Below are positions 1-8,560 of a stretch of 64,000 bases of DNA, in pieces. Source of the DNA: Castellaniella denitrificans (lineage in GTDB: Bacteria; Pseudomonadota; Gammaproteobacteria; Burkholderiales; Burkholderiaceae_B); NCBI RefSeq assembly GCF_027214045.1, contig NZ_JAPWHE010000008.1, positions 62,001 to 126,000 of the forward strand. The letters run 5' to 3'. The notes beneath the pieces were generated by a model. The model was given only the letters and a program-made list of their open reading frames with translations. It ran no database searches and was not told the DNA's origin. Made by a program: the position numbers and the translations under genes. Position 1 is the stretch's first letter. Each line of letters begins with the position of its first letter.

Positions 1-238
1 CGACAGTGTTGAACAGCCCCCAGGACGAAGCCTCCTGATCCAGCCAGCCAGTCAGCGGTTGCCAGAAAAACCACAGGAGCAGCACCGCCCCCAGGAAGGC
101 GATTACGAAGGGCAGAAACAGGGCCGCGAGCATGCGCGGGTGCAACTGGCTGGCGGCGGCACGGCGGAAAGCCTGTCCGACCAGCGCCAGGCCATGGGTG
201 GAGCGGGGGTCGCGCAGGGCGAGGTCTTGATGCGTCAT
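1..238 (-). CDS. EI24-domain (CysZ-like) integral membrane protein, truncated by the window edge
   Basis: The reverse strand from position 238 reads an ATG followed by 79 codons that run off the left edge, so the C-terminal part is missing. The visible N-terminus begins MTHQDLALRD, has an amphipathic stretch (VGQAFRRAAASQLHPRML) and then a long hydrophobic segment (LFLPFVIAFLGAVLLLWFFW) that must be a membrane helix, followed by a Trp-rich loop. This layout matches the EI24/CysZ family of bacterial inner-membrane proteins, some of which take up sulfate; the substrate of this one cannot be told from the fragment. It is divergent from the thioredoxin-like gene at 303. Family assignment is from memory of homologous Bordetella proteins and is moderate. 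Confidence 0.55.
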   Translation of the reverse strand, partial: MTHQDLALRDPRSTHGLALVGQAFRRAAASQLHPRMLAALFLPFVIAFLGAVLLLWFFWQPLTGWLDQEASSWGLFNTV

Positions 239-302
239 ATGGCGGAATGATCCTTGAGAACCCATACAATCATCTTATTCAAAGAACGGGATGCCTGTCT
301 GC

Positions 303-677
303 ATGAAATTGTTCGATCCGCACGCCACCCCCCAGGCCCTGCGCGACCGGCTGGCCACGGACGCAGGCCGACGCGTGGCCTGCTACTGCGCCGCCTGGTG
401 CCGCACCTGCGACGCCTGGCGCCCCCTGCTGGAAGCCCTGGCGGACGAATATCCCGACTGGACCTTCCTGTGGGTGGACGTCGAGGACAGCCCGGACTGG
501 CTGGGCGACGAGGACATCGAGAATTTTCCCACGATCCTGGTGCAGGACCGGGACGGCACCCGCTACTGGGGCGCGCTGCAGCCGCGCATCGAACAATTGC
601 GACGCCTGATCGACGGCGCGTCGGCCCTGCCGGTGCTGCCGGCCGGTCCGGGCCGCCTGGACGCCCTGGCGAACTAG
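303..677 (+). CDS. Thioredoxin-fold protein
   Basis: This encodes a 124-residue cytoplasmic thioredoxin-like protein. The active site W-C-R-T-C has its two cysteines at residues 33 and 36, and the cis-proline that faces the active site in thioredoxins is at P76 (FPTI). The CRTC dipeptide differs from the CGPC of true thioredoxins, so its redox potential and partner are probably different; no partner can be named. An ATG also exists at 291, but the one at 303 begins the thioredoxin alignment (MKLFDPHAT). No signal peptide is visible. Its stop lies 12 bases from the stop of the convergent rhlE gene, with no clear terminator between them. Confidence 0.8.
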   Translation: MKLFDPHATPQALRDRLATDAGRRVACYCAAWCRTCDAWRPLLEALADEYPDWTFLWVDVEDSPDWLGDEDIENFPTILVQDRDGTRYWGALQPRIEQLRRLIDGASALPVLPAGPGRLDALAN

Positions 678-689
678 TGCCTGCGCACC

Positions 690-2069
690 CTAAGAGGATT
701 TTCCGCCCAGCAGCACGCCCACGGGACGCCGCGTCGGCGACGCGGCGGGACGGGATTCGGCCTCGGGACGCGGCGCGGCCGCGGCGGGCTCGTAGGGCCG
801 GGTAAAGAAGTCGTCCAGCGGCGCCTCGTGCGCATGCCGGACGGACGACCCGTGATGCCCCCCGACCGGGCGGCGGCGGGCGACGCTGCGCGGCAGTTCG
901 AGTTCGCCGCGCGGGATCGTGGTCTTGATGAGCTTTTCGATGTCCTGAAGATAGCGTTCTTCTTCGGGCGCGAACAGCGCGATGGCCTCGCCCGAGGCCC
1001 CCGCCCGGCCGGTGCGGCCGATGCGGTGAACGTAGTCTTCCGCGTTGCGCGGCAGATCGTAGTTGATCACGCAGGGCACGCCGGCGACGTCCAGGCCACG
1101 CGCCGCCACATCGGTGGCCACCAGGACTTCCAGTGTGCCGGCCTTGAAGGCGTCCAGCGCCTTCATGCGTTCGATCTGGGTCTTGTTGCCGTGGATGGAC
1201 TCGGCGCGCACGCCGTCCTGCTCCAGCTGGCGGGCCAGCCGGCTGCAGCCGATCTTGGTGTTGGAAAACACGATGACCTGGTTGAGCTTGCGGGACTTGA
1301 CCAGATGGACCACGGCCCGGCGCTTGGCCTCGCCTTCCAGGGGATAGGCGATCTGGGTGACCGTGTCGGCCGTGGCATTGGGGCGTGCGACCTCGACTTC
1401 GACCGGGGTACGCAGAAAAGTGCGGCCGAGCTTGCGGATTTCCGGACTGAAGGTGGCGGAAAACAGCAGGCCCTGGCGGCCCGGCGGCAACAGCCGCATG
1501 ATGCGGTCCAGGTCAGGCAGGAAACCCATGTCCAGCATGCGGTCGGCCTCGTCCAGCACCAGGATGCCGACCTGTCCGAGGTTGACGTTGCGCTGCTCGA
1601 CGTGGTCGAGCAGGCGGCCCGGCGTGGCGATCAGGATTTCGCAGCCCTGGCGCAGCAGATCGCGCTGCGGACGGATGTCCACCCCGCCGAACACCACCGC
1701 CGTGCGCAGGGGCACGAAGCGGCTGTACTGGGCAACGTTGGCGTGCACCTGGTCGGCGAGTTCGCGCGTGGGCGTCAGAATCAGGGCGCGCACGGGATGC
1801 CGCGCAGGCGATGCGCTGCTGTTGGCAAACGGCATCAGCCGGTGCAGGATCGGCAGCGAGAAAGCGGCGGTCTTGCCCGTCCCGGTCTGGGCGGCGCCCA
1901 TGACGTCCCGCCCTGACATGGCGATGGGAATGGCCTTGGCCTGGATCGGAGTGGCGGACACGTAGCCGGTGGCCTCGATGGCCTGCATGATGCCGGGGTG
2001 CAGGCCGAACTGGGCGAACGGAACGGGCGCCTCGGGCGCGGTGATGTCTTGGGAGGTGGAGTCGGTCAT
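690..2069 (-). CDS. rhlE: DEAD-box ATP-dependent RNA helicase RhlE
   Basis: This encodes a 459-residue DEAD-box RNA helicase, most like RhlE, which remodels rRNA and ribosome precursors. The motifs appear in order: Q motif (ATPIQAKAI, about 39-47), Walker A AQTGTGKT (60-67), PTRELA (100-105), DEAD (173-176), SAT (204-206) and HRIGRTGRAG near residue 345. A poorly conserved, basic and proline-rich tail follows, as is usual for RhlE. The start at MTDSTSQ was preferred over an upstream in-frame ATG (2111) because the 14 extra residues do not resemble the family. It is transcribed away from ilvE. Confidence 0.88.
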   Translation of the reverse strand: MTDSTSQDITAPEAPVPFAQFGLHPGIMQAIEATGYVSATPIQAKAIPIAMSGRDVMGAAQTGTGKTAAFSLPILHRLMPFANSSASPARHPVRALILTPTRELADQVHANVAQYSRFVPLRTAVVFGGVDIRPQRDLLRQGCEILIATPGRLLDHVEQRNVNLGQVGILVLDEADRMLDMGFLPDLDRIMRLLPPGRQGLLFSATFSPEIRKLGRTFLRTPVEVEVARPNATADTVTQIAYPLEGEAKRRAVVHLVKSRKLNQVIVFSNTKIGCSRLARQLEQDGVRAESIHGNKTQIERMKALDAFKAGTLEVLVATDVAARGLDVAGVPCVINYDLPRNAEDYVHRIGRTGRAGASGEAIALFAPEEERYLQDIEKLIKTTIPRGELELPRSVARRRPVGGHHGSSVRHAHEAPLDDFFTRPYEPAAAAPRPEAESRPAASPTRRPVGVLLGGKSS

Positions 2070-2198
2070 TCGTCGGATAAGGTGCGCAGGCACCCGGAAA
2101 ACCGGCCCCACGCGTTCATGAACCCCTTATTTTAGCGTGCATCGCCGCGTGCCGGGCAATTGGTACAATGAACGCCTGACAAATTCCGGGAGACGGCG

Positions 2199-3119
2199 AT
2201 GTCCATGGCTGATCGAGATGGGGTGATCTGGTACGACGGCAAGCTGGTGCCGTGGCGTGACGCGACCACGCACGTGCTGACGCATTCGCTGCACTATGGC
2301 CTGTCCGTCTTCGAGGGCGTACGCGCCTACCGCACCGACCACGGCACGGCGATTTTCCGCCTGGAAGACCACACCAAGCGCCTGTTCAATTCGGCGCATA
2401 TCTACCAGATGAAGATCCCCTTCTCGCGCGAGGCGATCTCCGAAGCCCAGATCGAGGTCGTGCGCCGCAACGAACTGGAATCCTGCTACATCCGGCCGCT
2501 GGTGTTCTATGGCTCTGAAAAAATGGGCGTCTCGCCCAAGGGTGCCTCGGTCCACGTCGCCATCGCCGCCTGGGCCTGGGGCGCCTACCTGGGCGAAGAG
2601 GCCCTGAAACAGGGCATCCGCGTCAAGATCTCGTCCTTCGCTCGACAGCACGTCAACGTCACCATGCCGCGCGCGAAGATCGCCAGCACCTACGCCAATT
2701 CCATCCTCGCCAACGCCGAGGCCCTGGACCACGGCTACGACGAGGCCATCCTGCTGGACACCCAGGGCTTCGTGGCCGAAGGCTCCGGCGAAAACCTGTT
2801 CATCGTGCGCGACGGCGTGGTCTACGAACCGGACATCGCCTGCGCCCTGACCGGCATCACCCGCGCCTCCATCCACCAGATCGCCGCCGACCTGGGCCTG
2901 CGGGTGGAATCGCGCCGGCTGACCCGGGACGACCTGTACATCGCCGACGAGGCCTTCTTCACAGGCACGGCGGCCGAGGTCACCCCGATCCGCGAGATCG
3001 ACGGTCGCCAGATCGGCGCCGGCGAACGCGGCCCGATCACCGCCCAGATCCAGAAAGCCTTCTTCGACGCGGTGTCCGGCAAGACGCCGAAATACCACCA
3101 CTGGCTCTCCAAAGTCTGA
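2199..3119 (+). CDS. ilvE: Branched-chain amino acid aminotransferase
   Basis: This encodes a 306-residue class IV PLP aminotransferase that catalyses the last step of isoleucine, leucine and valine synthesis, using glutamate as amino donor. The N-terminal half has the family block LTHSLHYGLSVFEGVRAY, and the PLP-binding lysine is at K160 (MPRAKIASTYANS). The C-terminal half has EGSGENLFIVRDG and the GTAAEVTPI cofactor-phosphate loop. GGAG sits just ahead of the ATG at 2199; an ATG two codons later (2205) is an alternative. A TACAAT at 2164-2169 is a plausible -10 box, with no convincing -35. The gene leads a cluster with the zinc-finger protein at 3179, an arrangement common in betaproteobacteria. 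Confidence 0.93.
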   Translation: MSMADRDGVIWYDGKLVPWRDATTHVLTHSLHYGLSVFEGVRAYRTDHGTAIFRLEDHTKRLFNSAHIYQMKIPFSREAISEAQIEVVRRNELESCYIRPLVFYGSEKMGVSPKGASVHVAIAAWAWGAYLGEEALKQGIRVKISSFARQHVNVTMPRAKIASTYANSILANAEALDHGYDEAILLDTQGFVAEGSGENLFIVRDGVVYEPDIACALTGITRASIHQIAADLGLRVESRRLTRDDLYIADEAFFTGTAAEVTPIREIDGRQIGAGERGPITAQIQKAFFDAVSGKTPKYHHWLSKV

Positions 3120-3178
3120 GTCCTCTCCGAACCCGCCACCCGGACGGCCCGCCCGTCCGGCCCTTACCAGGAAACACC

Positions 3179-3388
3179 ATGAGCAGCGTGCCCGAAACCG
3201 CCCACAACCAGGACATCGTCGAAGTCGGCGCCGACGACCTGCCGGTCTACTGCCCCGGCCCCAAGGCGCCCCTGTGGAGCCAGCACCCGCGCATCTACAT
3301 CGAAGTCGTCAAGAACCACGTGGCCCGCTGCCAGTACTGCGGCACCCGCTACGCCCTGCGCGAGGGCGAAAAAGCACACGGCCACTAG
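3179..3388 (+). CDS. CHCC zinc-finger domain protein
   Basis: This 69-residue protein belongs to the zf-CHCC family (related to the mitochondrial complex I accessory subunit NDUFS6 and bacterial zinc-ribbon proteins). Likely zinc ligands are C25, H36, C51 and C54 (VYCPG, SQHP, CQYCG). Such short proteins are widespread in betaproteobacteria next to ilvE; their job is not established, although a role in respiratory complex or iron-sulfur metabolism has been suggested by homology. It lies 59 bases after ilvE and 4 bases before the next gene, so it is probably part of the same transcript. The ATG at 3179 is preceded by an AGGAAA ribosome-binding sequence. Confidence 0.85.
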   Translation: MSSVPETAHNQDIVEVGADDLPVYCPGPKAPLWSQHPRIYIEVVKNHVARCQYCGTRYALREGEKAHGH

Positions 3389-3392
3389 GCCC

Positions 3393-3815
3393 ATGTTTCC
3401 CACGCCCGAAGAGGCGGAATACGCCTTCTACGAAGCCATGCGCCAGGGCGACGCCGCTCTGATGATGCGCGTCTGGAGCGACGACGAGGATGTGGTCTGC
3501 ATCCACCCGGGCGGTCTGCGGACCCTGGGCCCCCGGGCCGTACGGGAGGCCTGGAAACAGATCTTCGCCAACGGCCCGATCAGCGCCTTCCCGGCCCAGG
3601 TCAAGGCCATGACGGGCGTCATGAACGCGGTCCACACGCTGATCGAACAGATCATGGTCGACACCCCGCGTGGCAAGGACACCCTGAGCTTCTACACGAC
3701 CAACATCTACCAGAAAGGCCCGGAAGGCTGGCGGATGATCGTGCACCACGCATCGGCGGCGCCCCGCGAGGCCGAACTGCTCGACCGCCCCGACCCTTCC
3801 CGCACCCTGCACTGA
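3393..3815 (+). CDS. NTF2-like (SnoaL/DUF4440-type) family protein
   Basis: This encodes a 140-residue protein of the nuclear-transport-factor-2-like superfamily, a cone-shaped alpha+beta fold used for enzymes and for small-ligand or partner binding. Supporting features are the N-terminal helices (EEAEYAFYEAMRQGDAALMMRVWSDD is typical), the strand with VCIHPGG, the hydrophobic helix VREAWKQIF, and the C-terminal strand GWRMIVHHAS. No catalytic residue set can be recognised, so the activity is unknown. It is packed between the zinc-finger gene (4-base gap) and the YheT-like hydrolase (3-base gap), indicating one operon running from ilvE or the zinc-finger gene. Confidence 0.75.
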   Translation: MFPTPEEAEYAFYEAMRQGDAALMMRVWSDDEDVVCIHPGGLRTLGPRAVREAWKQIFANGPISAFPAQVKAMTGVMNAVHTLIEQIMVDTPRGKDTLSFYTTNIYQKGPEGWRMIVHHASAAPREAELLDRPDPSRTLH

Positions 3816-3818
3816 GCC

Positions 3819-4904
3819 ATGAGCGCGCGCATCGACACCAACCCGTGCCCCGTGCCGGCCTGGCTGCCGGGCGGACACGCCCAGACACTCTACGGGGCGC
3901 TTTGCGCCCAGCACCCCACCCTGCATTTCGTGCGCGAGCGGGTCGACACACCGGACGGCGACTTCGTCGACCTGGATTGGTGCGCCCCCCGCCTGAACCC
4001 CAACCGGCATCCCGACGGCCAGGCCTCGCCGCACGTATCGGGCCTGGTGGGCACGGCGGCGCGACGCTGGATCGAGGACGCCGACTGGGCCGCACTGGCG
4101 GGCGACGGCCCCGCCCTGGTCCTGTTCCACGGCCTCGAGGGCAACAGCCTGAGCCCGTACATGCAGGCCATCGCCCATGATTTCCGCGCCGCCGGCTGGG
4201 TGGTGGCGGCGGCACACTTTCGCGGCTGCTCCGGCGTACCCAACCGCATGGCCCGGGCCTACTACAGCGGCGACTCGGCCGAGATCGATTTCGTCATCGG
4301 CCACGTCCGCGCGCGTCTGCCCGCTGCCGCGCTCCATGCCGCCGGGATTTCCCTGGGCGGCAACGCCCTGCTGAAGCTGCTGGGCGAATCGGGCGACACC
4401 CCCCATGGATTGCGCGCCGCGGCCGCGGTATCCGTCCCGATGGATCTGGCCACCTGCGGTCGGAGGCTGTCGGACACCGCCTGGGGCCGGCAACTGTATT
4501 CGCGCTATTTCCTGCGCAGCATGCGCCGCAAGATCTTCGACAAGGCCCGCGAATTTCCTGGTTCCGTGGACGTGTCGCGCACCCAGAGCATGCGAACCCT
4601 GCGCGAGTTCGACGACCTGTACACCGCGCCCATGCACGGTTACCTCAATGCGCTGGACTACTGGACCCGCGCGGCCAGCCTGCCGCTGCTGCGATCGATC
4701 CGCACGCCCACCCTGGCGCTGAACGCCCGCAACGACCCCCTCGTGCCCGAGGCCTCGTTGCCAGGATCCCGGGACGCGTCCGGCGACGTGCTGCTGCACC
4801 AGCCGGCCCAGGGAGGGCACGCAGGATTCGTGACGGGGATGTTCCCGGGCAGCCTGCACTGGCTGCCGGCGCGGTTGCTGCGTTTCTTCGGGCAAGGCCG
4901 CTGA
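3819..4904 (+). CDS. YheT-family alpha/beta-fold hydrolase
   Basis: This encodes a 361-residue alpha/beta hydrolase of the YheT/ABHD1-3 family. The N-terminal WLPGGHAQTLYG block is the family signature. Further on are LFHGLEGNS (oxyanion-hole region, about 102-110), HFRGCSG, and the nucleophile elbow GISLGGN with S178. The likely acid is the Asp in ARNDPLVP and the base the His in GGHAGFV near the C-terminus, so the triad is intact. A stretch at about residues 55-97 looks longer than in E. coli YheT. The physiological substrate of this family is not known; esterase activity is expected. It is the last gene of the ilvE-side operon. Confidence 0.85.
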   Translation: MSARIDTNPCPVPAWLPGGHAQTLYGALCAQHPTLHFVRERVDTPDGDFVDLDWCAPRLNPNRHPDGQASPHVSGLVGTAARRWIEDADWAALAGDGPALVLFHGLEGNSLSPYMQAIAHDFRAAGWVVAAAHFRGCSGVPNRMARAYYSGDSAEIDFVIGHVRARLPAAALHAAGISLGGNALLKLLGESGDTPHGLRAAAAVSVPMDLATCGRRLSDTAWGRQLYSRYFLRSMRRKIFDKAREFPGSVDVSRTQSMRTLREFDDLYTAPMHGYLNALDYWTRAASLPLLRSIRTPTLALNARNDPLVPEASLPGSRDASGDVLLHQPAQGGHAGFVTGMFPGSLHWLPARLLRFFGQGR

Positions 4905-4923
4905 ACCCACCCCCGATCGCTGG

Positions 4924-6405
4924 CTATTTCTTGAAAGGCTCCAGCAGCGCGCGCTGGTTGTCCAGGCGTTCGCGCAACGCACGGATGCGCATGTCCAGCC
5001 GCGACTGGACATAGAAGTCCTTCGAAAGGGTGCGCGCCTGTCGCAGATGCTCGACCGCCGTGGGCAACGCGCCGGTCTGCTCGAAATAACTCGCCATGGC
5101 CTCATGGGCTTCGACCTCGCGCCCCAGGCGCTGCAGGCTGGCCGCCAGCAGCTTCTGGAATTCCGGCGTGTCCGGCCATTGCTCGACGGCGGCCTGGAGA
5201 AAAACGGCGGCGGCCTTGTCCTGGCCGGCCTTCTGCAGGGCGTGGGCGCGCGCTTCGGCCACCCCCTGGCTGTGGGGCCAGCGTTTCCAGGCGGTGGCCG
5301 AAACATCCACGGCGGCCGTCAGCCCCTGGGCGGCGGCCAGCCGGATCGCCAGCATGTCCAGTTGCGGCGCCGCCCCTGCGGCCTGCGCCCGTTCCAGTTG
5401 CGCGCGCGCGCCGGCCAGGTCGCCGTCCTCCTGGTCCAGCGAGGCCAGGCCGAACAGGGCGGCCGCCTGGCGCTGCCCCCGCAGATCACGCGCCTCGCCG
5501 TGCAAGGTCTGCCGCAAACGCTGCCGGTCGGCATGGTCGCGTGCCTGGATCAAGGCCAGCCGGGTGCGCACGAACCAGAATTCGGGATCGGGCTTCACCG
5601 CCGCGGAAGGCTGGCCTTCGATCCGGTTTTCGATGTCCGACAGGCGCTGGATGGACAACGGGTGGGTCGAAGCGTAGCCGCCGCCCGTGCCCTCGTTCAG
5701 ACGCGAGGCATTCATCAGGCGGCGGAACATGGCCAGCATGCCCTGGGGATCGAAACCCGCCTGACGCATCATCTGCAGCCCCGCCCGGTCGGCTTCCTGC
5801 TCGGCGCCCCGGGAGAAACCGAGCTGCCTGTCGATGGCCGCGGCCTGGCCGAAGGTGGCGACCCCCATGGCGAGATCGCCCTGGCCGGCCAGGGCCGCCA
5901 GCAGGGCGCCGATCAGGCTGGCCACCATGATGCCGGTGCCCTGGGACTGCTGGGCGATGCCCCGGGCGATGTGGCGCTGCATGACGTGACCGATTTCGTG
6001 CGCCAGGACGCTGGCCAGCTCGGATTCGCTCTGCGCACCGACCACCAGCCCGCTGTGGACACCGATGTAGCCGCCCGGCAGGGCGAAGGCGTTGATCGAG
6101 GGATCGCGCACGGCGAACACGGTGATGTCCTGGGCCAGGGCCTGGGGCGCATGGGCGGCCAGCCGGCGGCCGAGCGCGGTCAGGTACTGGTTCACATCCA
6201 GATCGTCGACATAGGTGGGATCCTGACGGCCCTGCTCCATGATGGCCTGGCCCAGGGTGCGCTCCACCGCGGGGGACAGTTCCGCCGACGAAACCGCGCC
6301 CATCGAGGGCAGCCCCATGGGCTGGCCCCAGGCGGACGGCACGCCGGCCGCCAGGGCGCCGGCCAGGCTCAGGCCCGCACCCGCGCGGCGCACCCAGGTC
6401 TTCAT
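4924..6405 (-). CDS. Periplasmic M48 metalloprotease with TPR repeats (BepA-like)
   Basis: This encodes a 493-residue periplasmic zinc protease resembling BepA/YfgC, which helps assemble or degrade outer-membrane proteins such as LptD and BamA. A signal peptide is visible at residues 1-27 (basic MKTWVRR, hydrophobic core, ending at AWG-Q). The zinc motif HEIGH is at 136-140, and the third ligand falls in AEQEAD (201-206). The second half is helical with TPR-like repeats (about 290-480), as in BepA. The first ATG of the frame, six codons upstream, was rejected because it would spoil the signal peptide. It follows the CtaG-like gene by 31 bases and is probably co-transcribed with it. Confidence 0.85.
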   Translation of the reverse strand: MKTWVRRAGAGLSLAGALAAGVPSAWGQPMGLPSMGAVSSAELSPAVERTLGQAIMEQGRQDPTYVDDLDVNQYLTALGRRLAAHAPQALAQDITVFAVRDPSINAFALPGGYIGVHSGLVVGAQSESELASVLAHEIGHVMQRHIARGIAQQSQGTGIMVASLIGALLAALAGQGDLAMGVATFGQAAAIDRQLGFSRGAEQEADRAGLQMMRQAGFDPQGMLAMFRRLMNASRLNEGTGGGYASTHPLSIQRLSDIENRIEGQPSAAVKPDPEFWFVRTRLALIQARDHADRQRLRQTLHGEARDLRGQRQAAALFGLASLDQEDGDLAGARAQLERAQAAGAAPQLDMLAIRLAAAQGLTAAVDVSATAWKRWPHSQGVAEARAHALQKAGQDKAAAVFLQAAVEQWPDTPEFQKLLAASLQRLGREVEAHEAMASYFEQTGALPTAVEHLRQARTLSKDFYVQSRLDMRIRALRERLDNQRALLEPFKK

Positions 6406-6436
6406 GGCGAATCCCGCATCCACGACTGTCGCCGTC

Positions 6437-7306
6437 TCAGGCCGCGCCCGCGGGCCGGGCCGCCGGACGCCGTCGGGGCTGCGGCAGGCGGTTGCGGGAC
6501 GAAAGCCGCATCAGGGTGCCCAGCGCCACCAGCAGCCCGAAGGTCTCGATCAGGCCCGCCGGCACCCACATGATCAGCCCGCCGATCACCTGGTCGTCCA
6601 GCGCGCTGAAACCGGGCAACGCGCGGCCGCACAGGTCGAAAACAGGATAGATGTCATGCTCGGTGAAGACGATGACGGCTCCGGCGACCATCTGCGGCGC
6701 CATGGTGAAGACGGGTGAGAGAATCCGCCCGCCGGGCGACATCGCGGCGGGGGGGCGGGGCCGTCGGTCCAGGATGAGGTTCCAGTACATCAGCCCGGTG
6801 ATCACCACCGCCCAGTTCATGAACCGATACAGCCGCCAGTCGAGCATGGAATAGAACTGCACGGTCGGCTCCAGCCAGACCAGCACCATCAGCAGAAACA
6901 GCAGGGGCACCAGCCAGCGATGCGTCGCCAGGGATTCCAGGACGCGCACGGGGCCGGCTCGGCGTGCCGCAGCCAGCCGCACCCGCCAGGCCAGGGGCAG
7001 ACCGGCGCGCATGACCTGTCCGGGATAGGCGCTCATGACCAGCAGCGGCCCCAGATGATGCAGGACCAGGTGCTGCAGGCGGTGGATGAAGAACATGCGC
7101 TCGGCGTAGTAGTCCAGTTGCGTATGCATGGACAGGTAAAGCATGATCCAGCCGAGCCAGAACAGCGACTGGCGCACGACCCCGACGCGATGGACACGGC
7201 GACCGCGCAGGAACAGCCACGCCGAGGCCACGAAGGCCAGCACTAGAGCGGGCGAGAATTCCCAAGGCTGCAGCCAGGCGAGCACGTCCATGACGGGCTG
7301 ATTCAT
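6437..7306 (-). CDS. CtaG-like (caa3-type) multi-pass membrane protein
   Basis: This encodes a 289-residue integral membrane protein of the caa3_CtaG family, with about seven hydrophobic helices. The family pattern is clear: conserved histidines in YLSMHTQLDYYAERMFFIH and LQHLVLHHLGPLL, then MYWNLILDRRPRP in the middle. Members are implicated in copper delivery and cytochrome oxidase assembly in some bacteria and are of unknown role in others. No oxidase genes of the haem-copper type are in the window, so the target is not shown. It is divergent from the UbiH-type gene at 7374; the 67-base gap must hold both promoters (a TAAAAT at 7342-7347 could be the -10 for the rightward gene). Confidence 0.8.
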   Translation of the reverse strand: MNQPVMDVLAWLQPWEFSPALVLAFVASAWLFLRGRRVHRVGVVRQSLFWLGWIMLYLSMHTQLDYYAERMFFIHRLQHLVLHHLGPLLVMSAYPGQVMRAGLPLAWRVRLAAARRAGPVRVLESLATHRWLVPLLFLLMVLVWLEPTVQFYSMLDWRLYRFMNWAVVITGLMYWNLILDRRPRPPAAMSPGGRILSPVFTMAPQMVAGAVIVFTEHDIYPVFDLCGRALPGFSALDDQVIGGLIMWVPAGLIETFGLLVALGTLMRLSSRNRLPQPRRRPAARPAGAA

Positions 7307-7373
7307 CCAGAATAATGCGATCCGGCTAGTTTAAAGCATTCTAAAATGGTCGTTTTTCGCCGTTCGAACAGCC

Positions 7374-8525
7374 ATGGCCCCTCCGACCTACGACACCGCC
7401 ATCCTGGGATCCGGCCCGGTCGGCTGCGCCCTGGCCCTGAGCCTGGCGGGCGCGGCCCCGGACCCCGCACGCATCGCACTGGTGGGCCCGGAACCCTCGC
7501 CACGTCCGGCCGGACAGGCCATCGATCCACGCGCCCTGGCCCTGAACCACGGCAGCCGCCGCTTCCTGGAAACCCTGGACGCCTGGCCGGCGCGCGCCGC
7601 CGACATCCTGACCGTGCACGTGTCACAGGCCGGACATCTGGGCCGCACCTTGATCGACCAGGCCGAGATGGGGGTTCCCCGACTGGGCTGCGTCGTGGCT
7701 TACGACGACCTCCTCGACACCTTGTACGCCGCTGTGCGGCGCGCCGGTGTTTCGCTGGTGCCGGAACGGCCGCGCCGGCCCCTGGCGGGCTCGCCCGTGC
7801 GGCTGCGGTTGGCGGACGGGCCGCGCAGCGCGCGCCTCGCGCTGCTGTCCGACGGCAGCCGGCCCCAGGGACTGCGCCGCGAATACGGCCAGCACGCCGT
7901 CCTGGCGACCGTTCGGTCCGACGCCCCGGTGCCGGGCCGCGCCTTCGAGCGCTTCACACGCACCGGCCCGCTGGCCCTGTTGCCGCATCCGGCCGGCAAC
8001 GACCTCTACAGCCTGGTCTGGTGCGTGCCACCGGAACGCGCCCACGTCCTGCGCGACCTGCCGGACGCCGCATTCGACGCAACGCTGCAGACAGCCTTTG
8101 GCCATCGCCTGGGCCGTCTGCGCCGGGTGAGCGCGGCGCACGCATTCCCCCTGTCGCTGCACGCCGGCCCCAGCCTGCTGGGCCAAGGCCTGGTCGCCGT
8201 GGGCAACGCTGCCCAGACCTTGCATCCGGTCGCAGGCCAGGGGCTGAACCTGGGCCTGCGCGACGCGGCCCAGCTGACCCAGACGCTGCGGCCCTGGCTG
8301 GCGGCGCCGGAGGCCCCGGTCCAGCCCCTGCTGGAACGCCATGCCCGGCGTCGACGCGCGGACCGCGCGCTGACCCTGGGCATCACCGACACCTTGCCGC
8401 GACTTTTCGCCACGGCCAATCCGCTGGTGCGCCACGCCTGCGGCCTGGGCCTGGCCGCACTGGACCTGCTGCCCGCGCTGCGCAAGCCCCTGGCCCGCCA
8501 CCTCCTGCAGGGTCAGCGCCTCTAG
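7374..8525 (+). CDS. UbiH/UbiF/VisC-family FAD-dependent monooxygenase
   Basis: This encodes a 383-residue flavoprotein hydroxylase of the kind that adds hydroxyl groups to the ubiquinone ring. The N-terminal dinucleotide-binding motif GSGPVGCALAL (about 12-22) and the C-terminal FAD motif VGNAAQTLHPVAGQGLNLGLRD (written here only as its start, near residue 275) are diagnostic. The central part is less conserved, so UbiH cannot be told from UbiF or UbiM. The canonical GDAAH is replaced by GNAAQT, as in many betaproteobacterial UbiH proteins. It precedes dusB by 35 bases. Confidence 0.8.
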   Translation: MAPPTYDTAILGSGPVGCALALSLAGAAPDPARIALVGPEPSPRPAGQAIDPRALALNHGSRRFLETLDAWPARAADILTVHVSQAGHLGRTLIDQAEMGVPRLGCVVAYDDLLDTLYAAVRRAGVSLVPERPRRPLAGSPVRLRLADGPRSARLALLSDGSRPQGLRREYGQHAVLATVRSDAPVPGRAFERFTRTGPLALLPHPAGNDLYSLVWCVPPERAHVLRDLPDAAFDATLQTAFGHRLGRLRRVSAAHAFPLSLHAGPSLLGQGLVAVGNAAQTLHPVAGQGLNLGLRDAAQLTQTLRPWLAAPEAPVQPLLERHARRRRADRALTLGITDTLPRLFATANPLVRHACGLGLAALDLLPALRKPLARHLLQGQRL

Positions 8526-8560
8526 GCGCGCCGCGCAACTCCCGCACCGGACGACCTACA

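Noticed and set aside
3309-5306. A 665-codon reverse-strand frame across the NTF2-like and YheT genes
   Set aside because: It crosses several real genes on both strands and has no recognisable domain.
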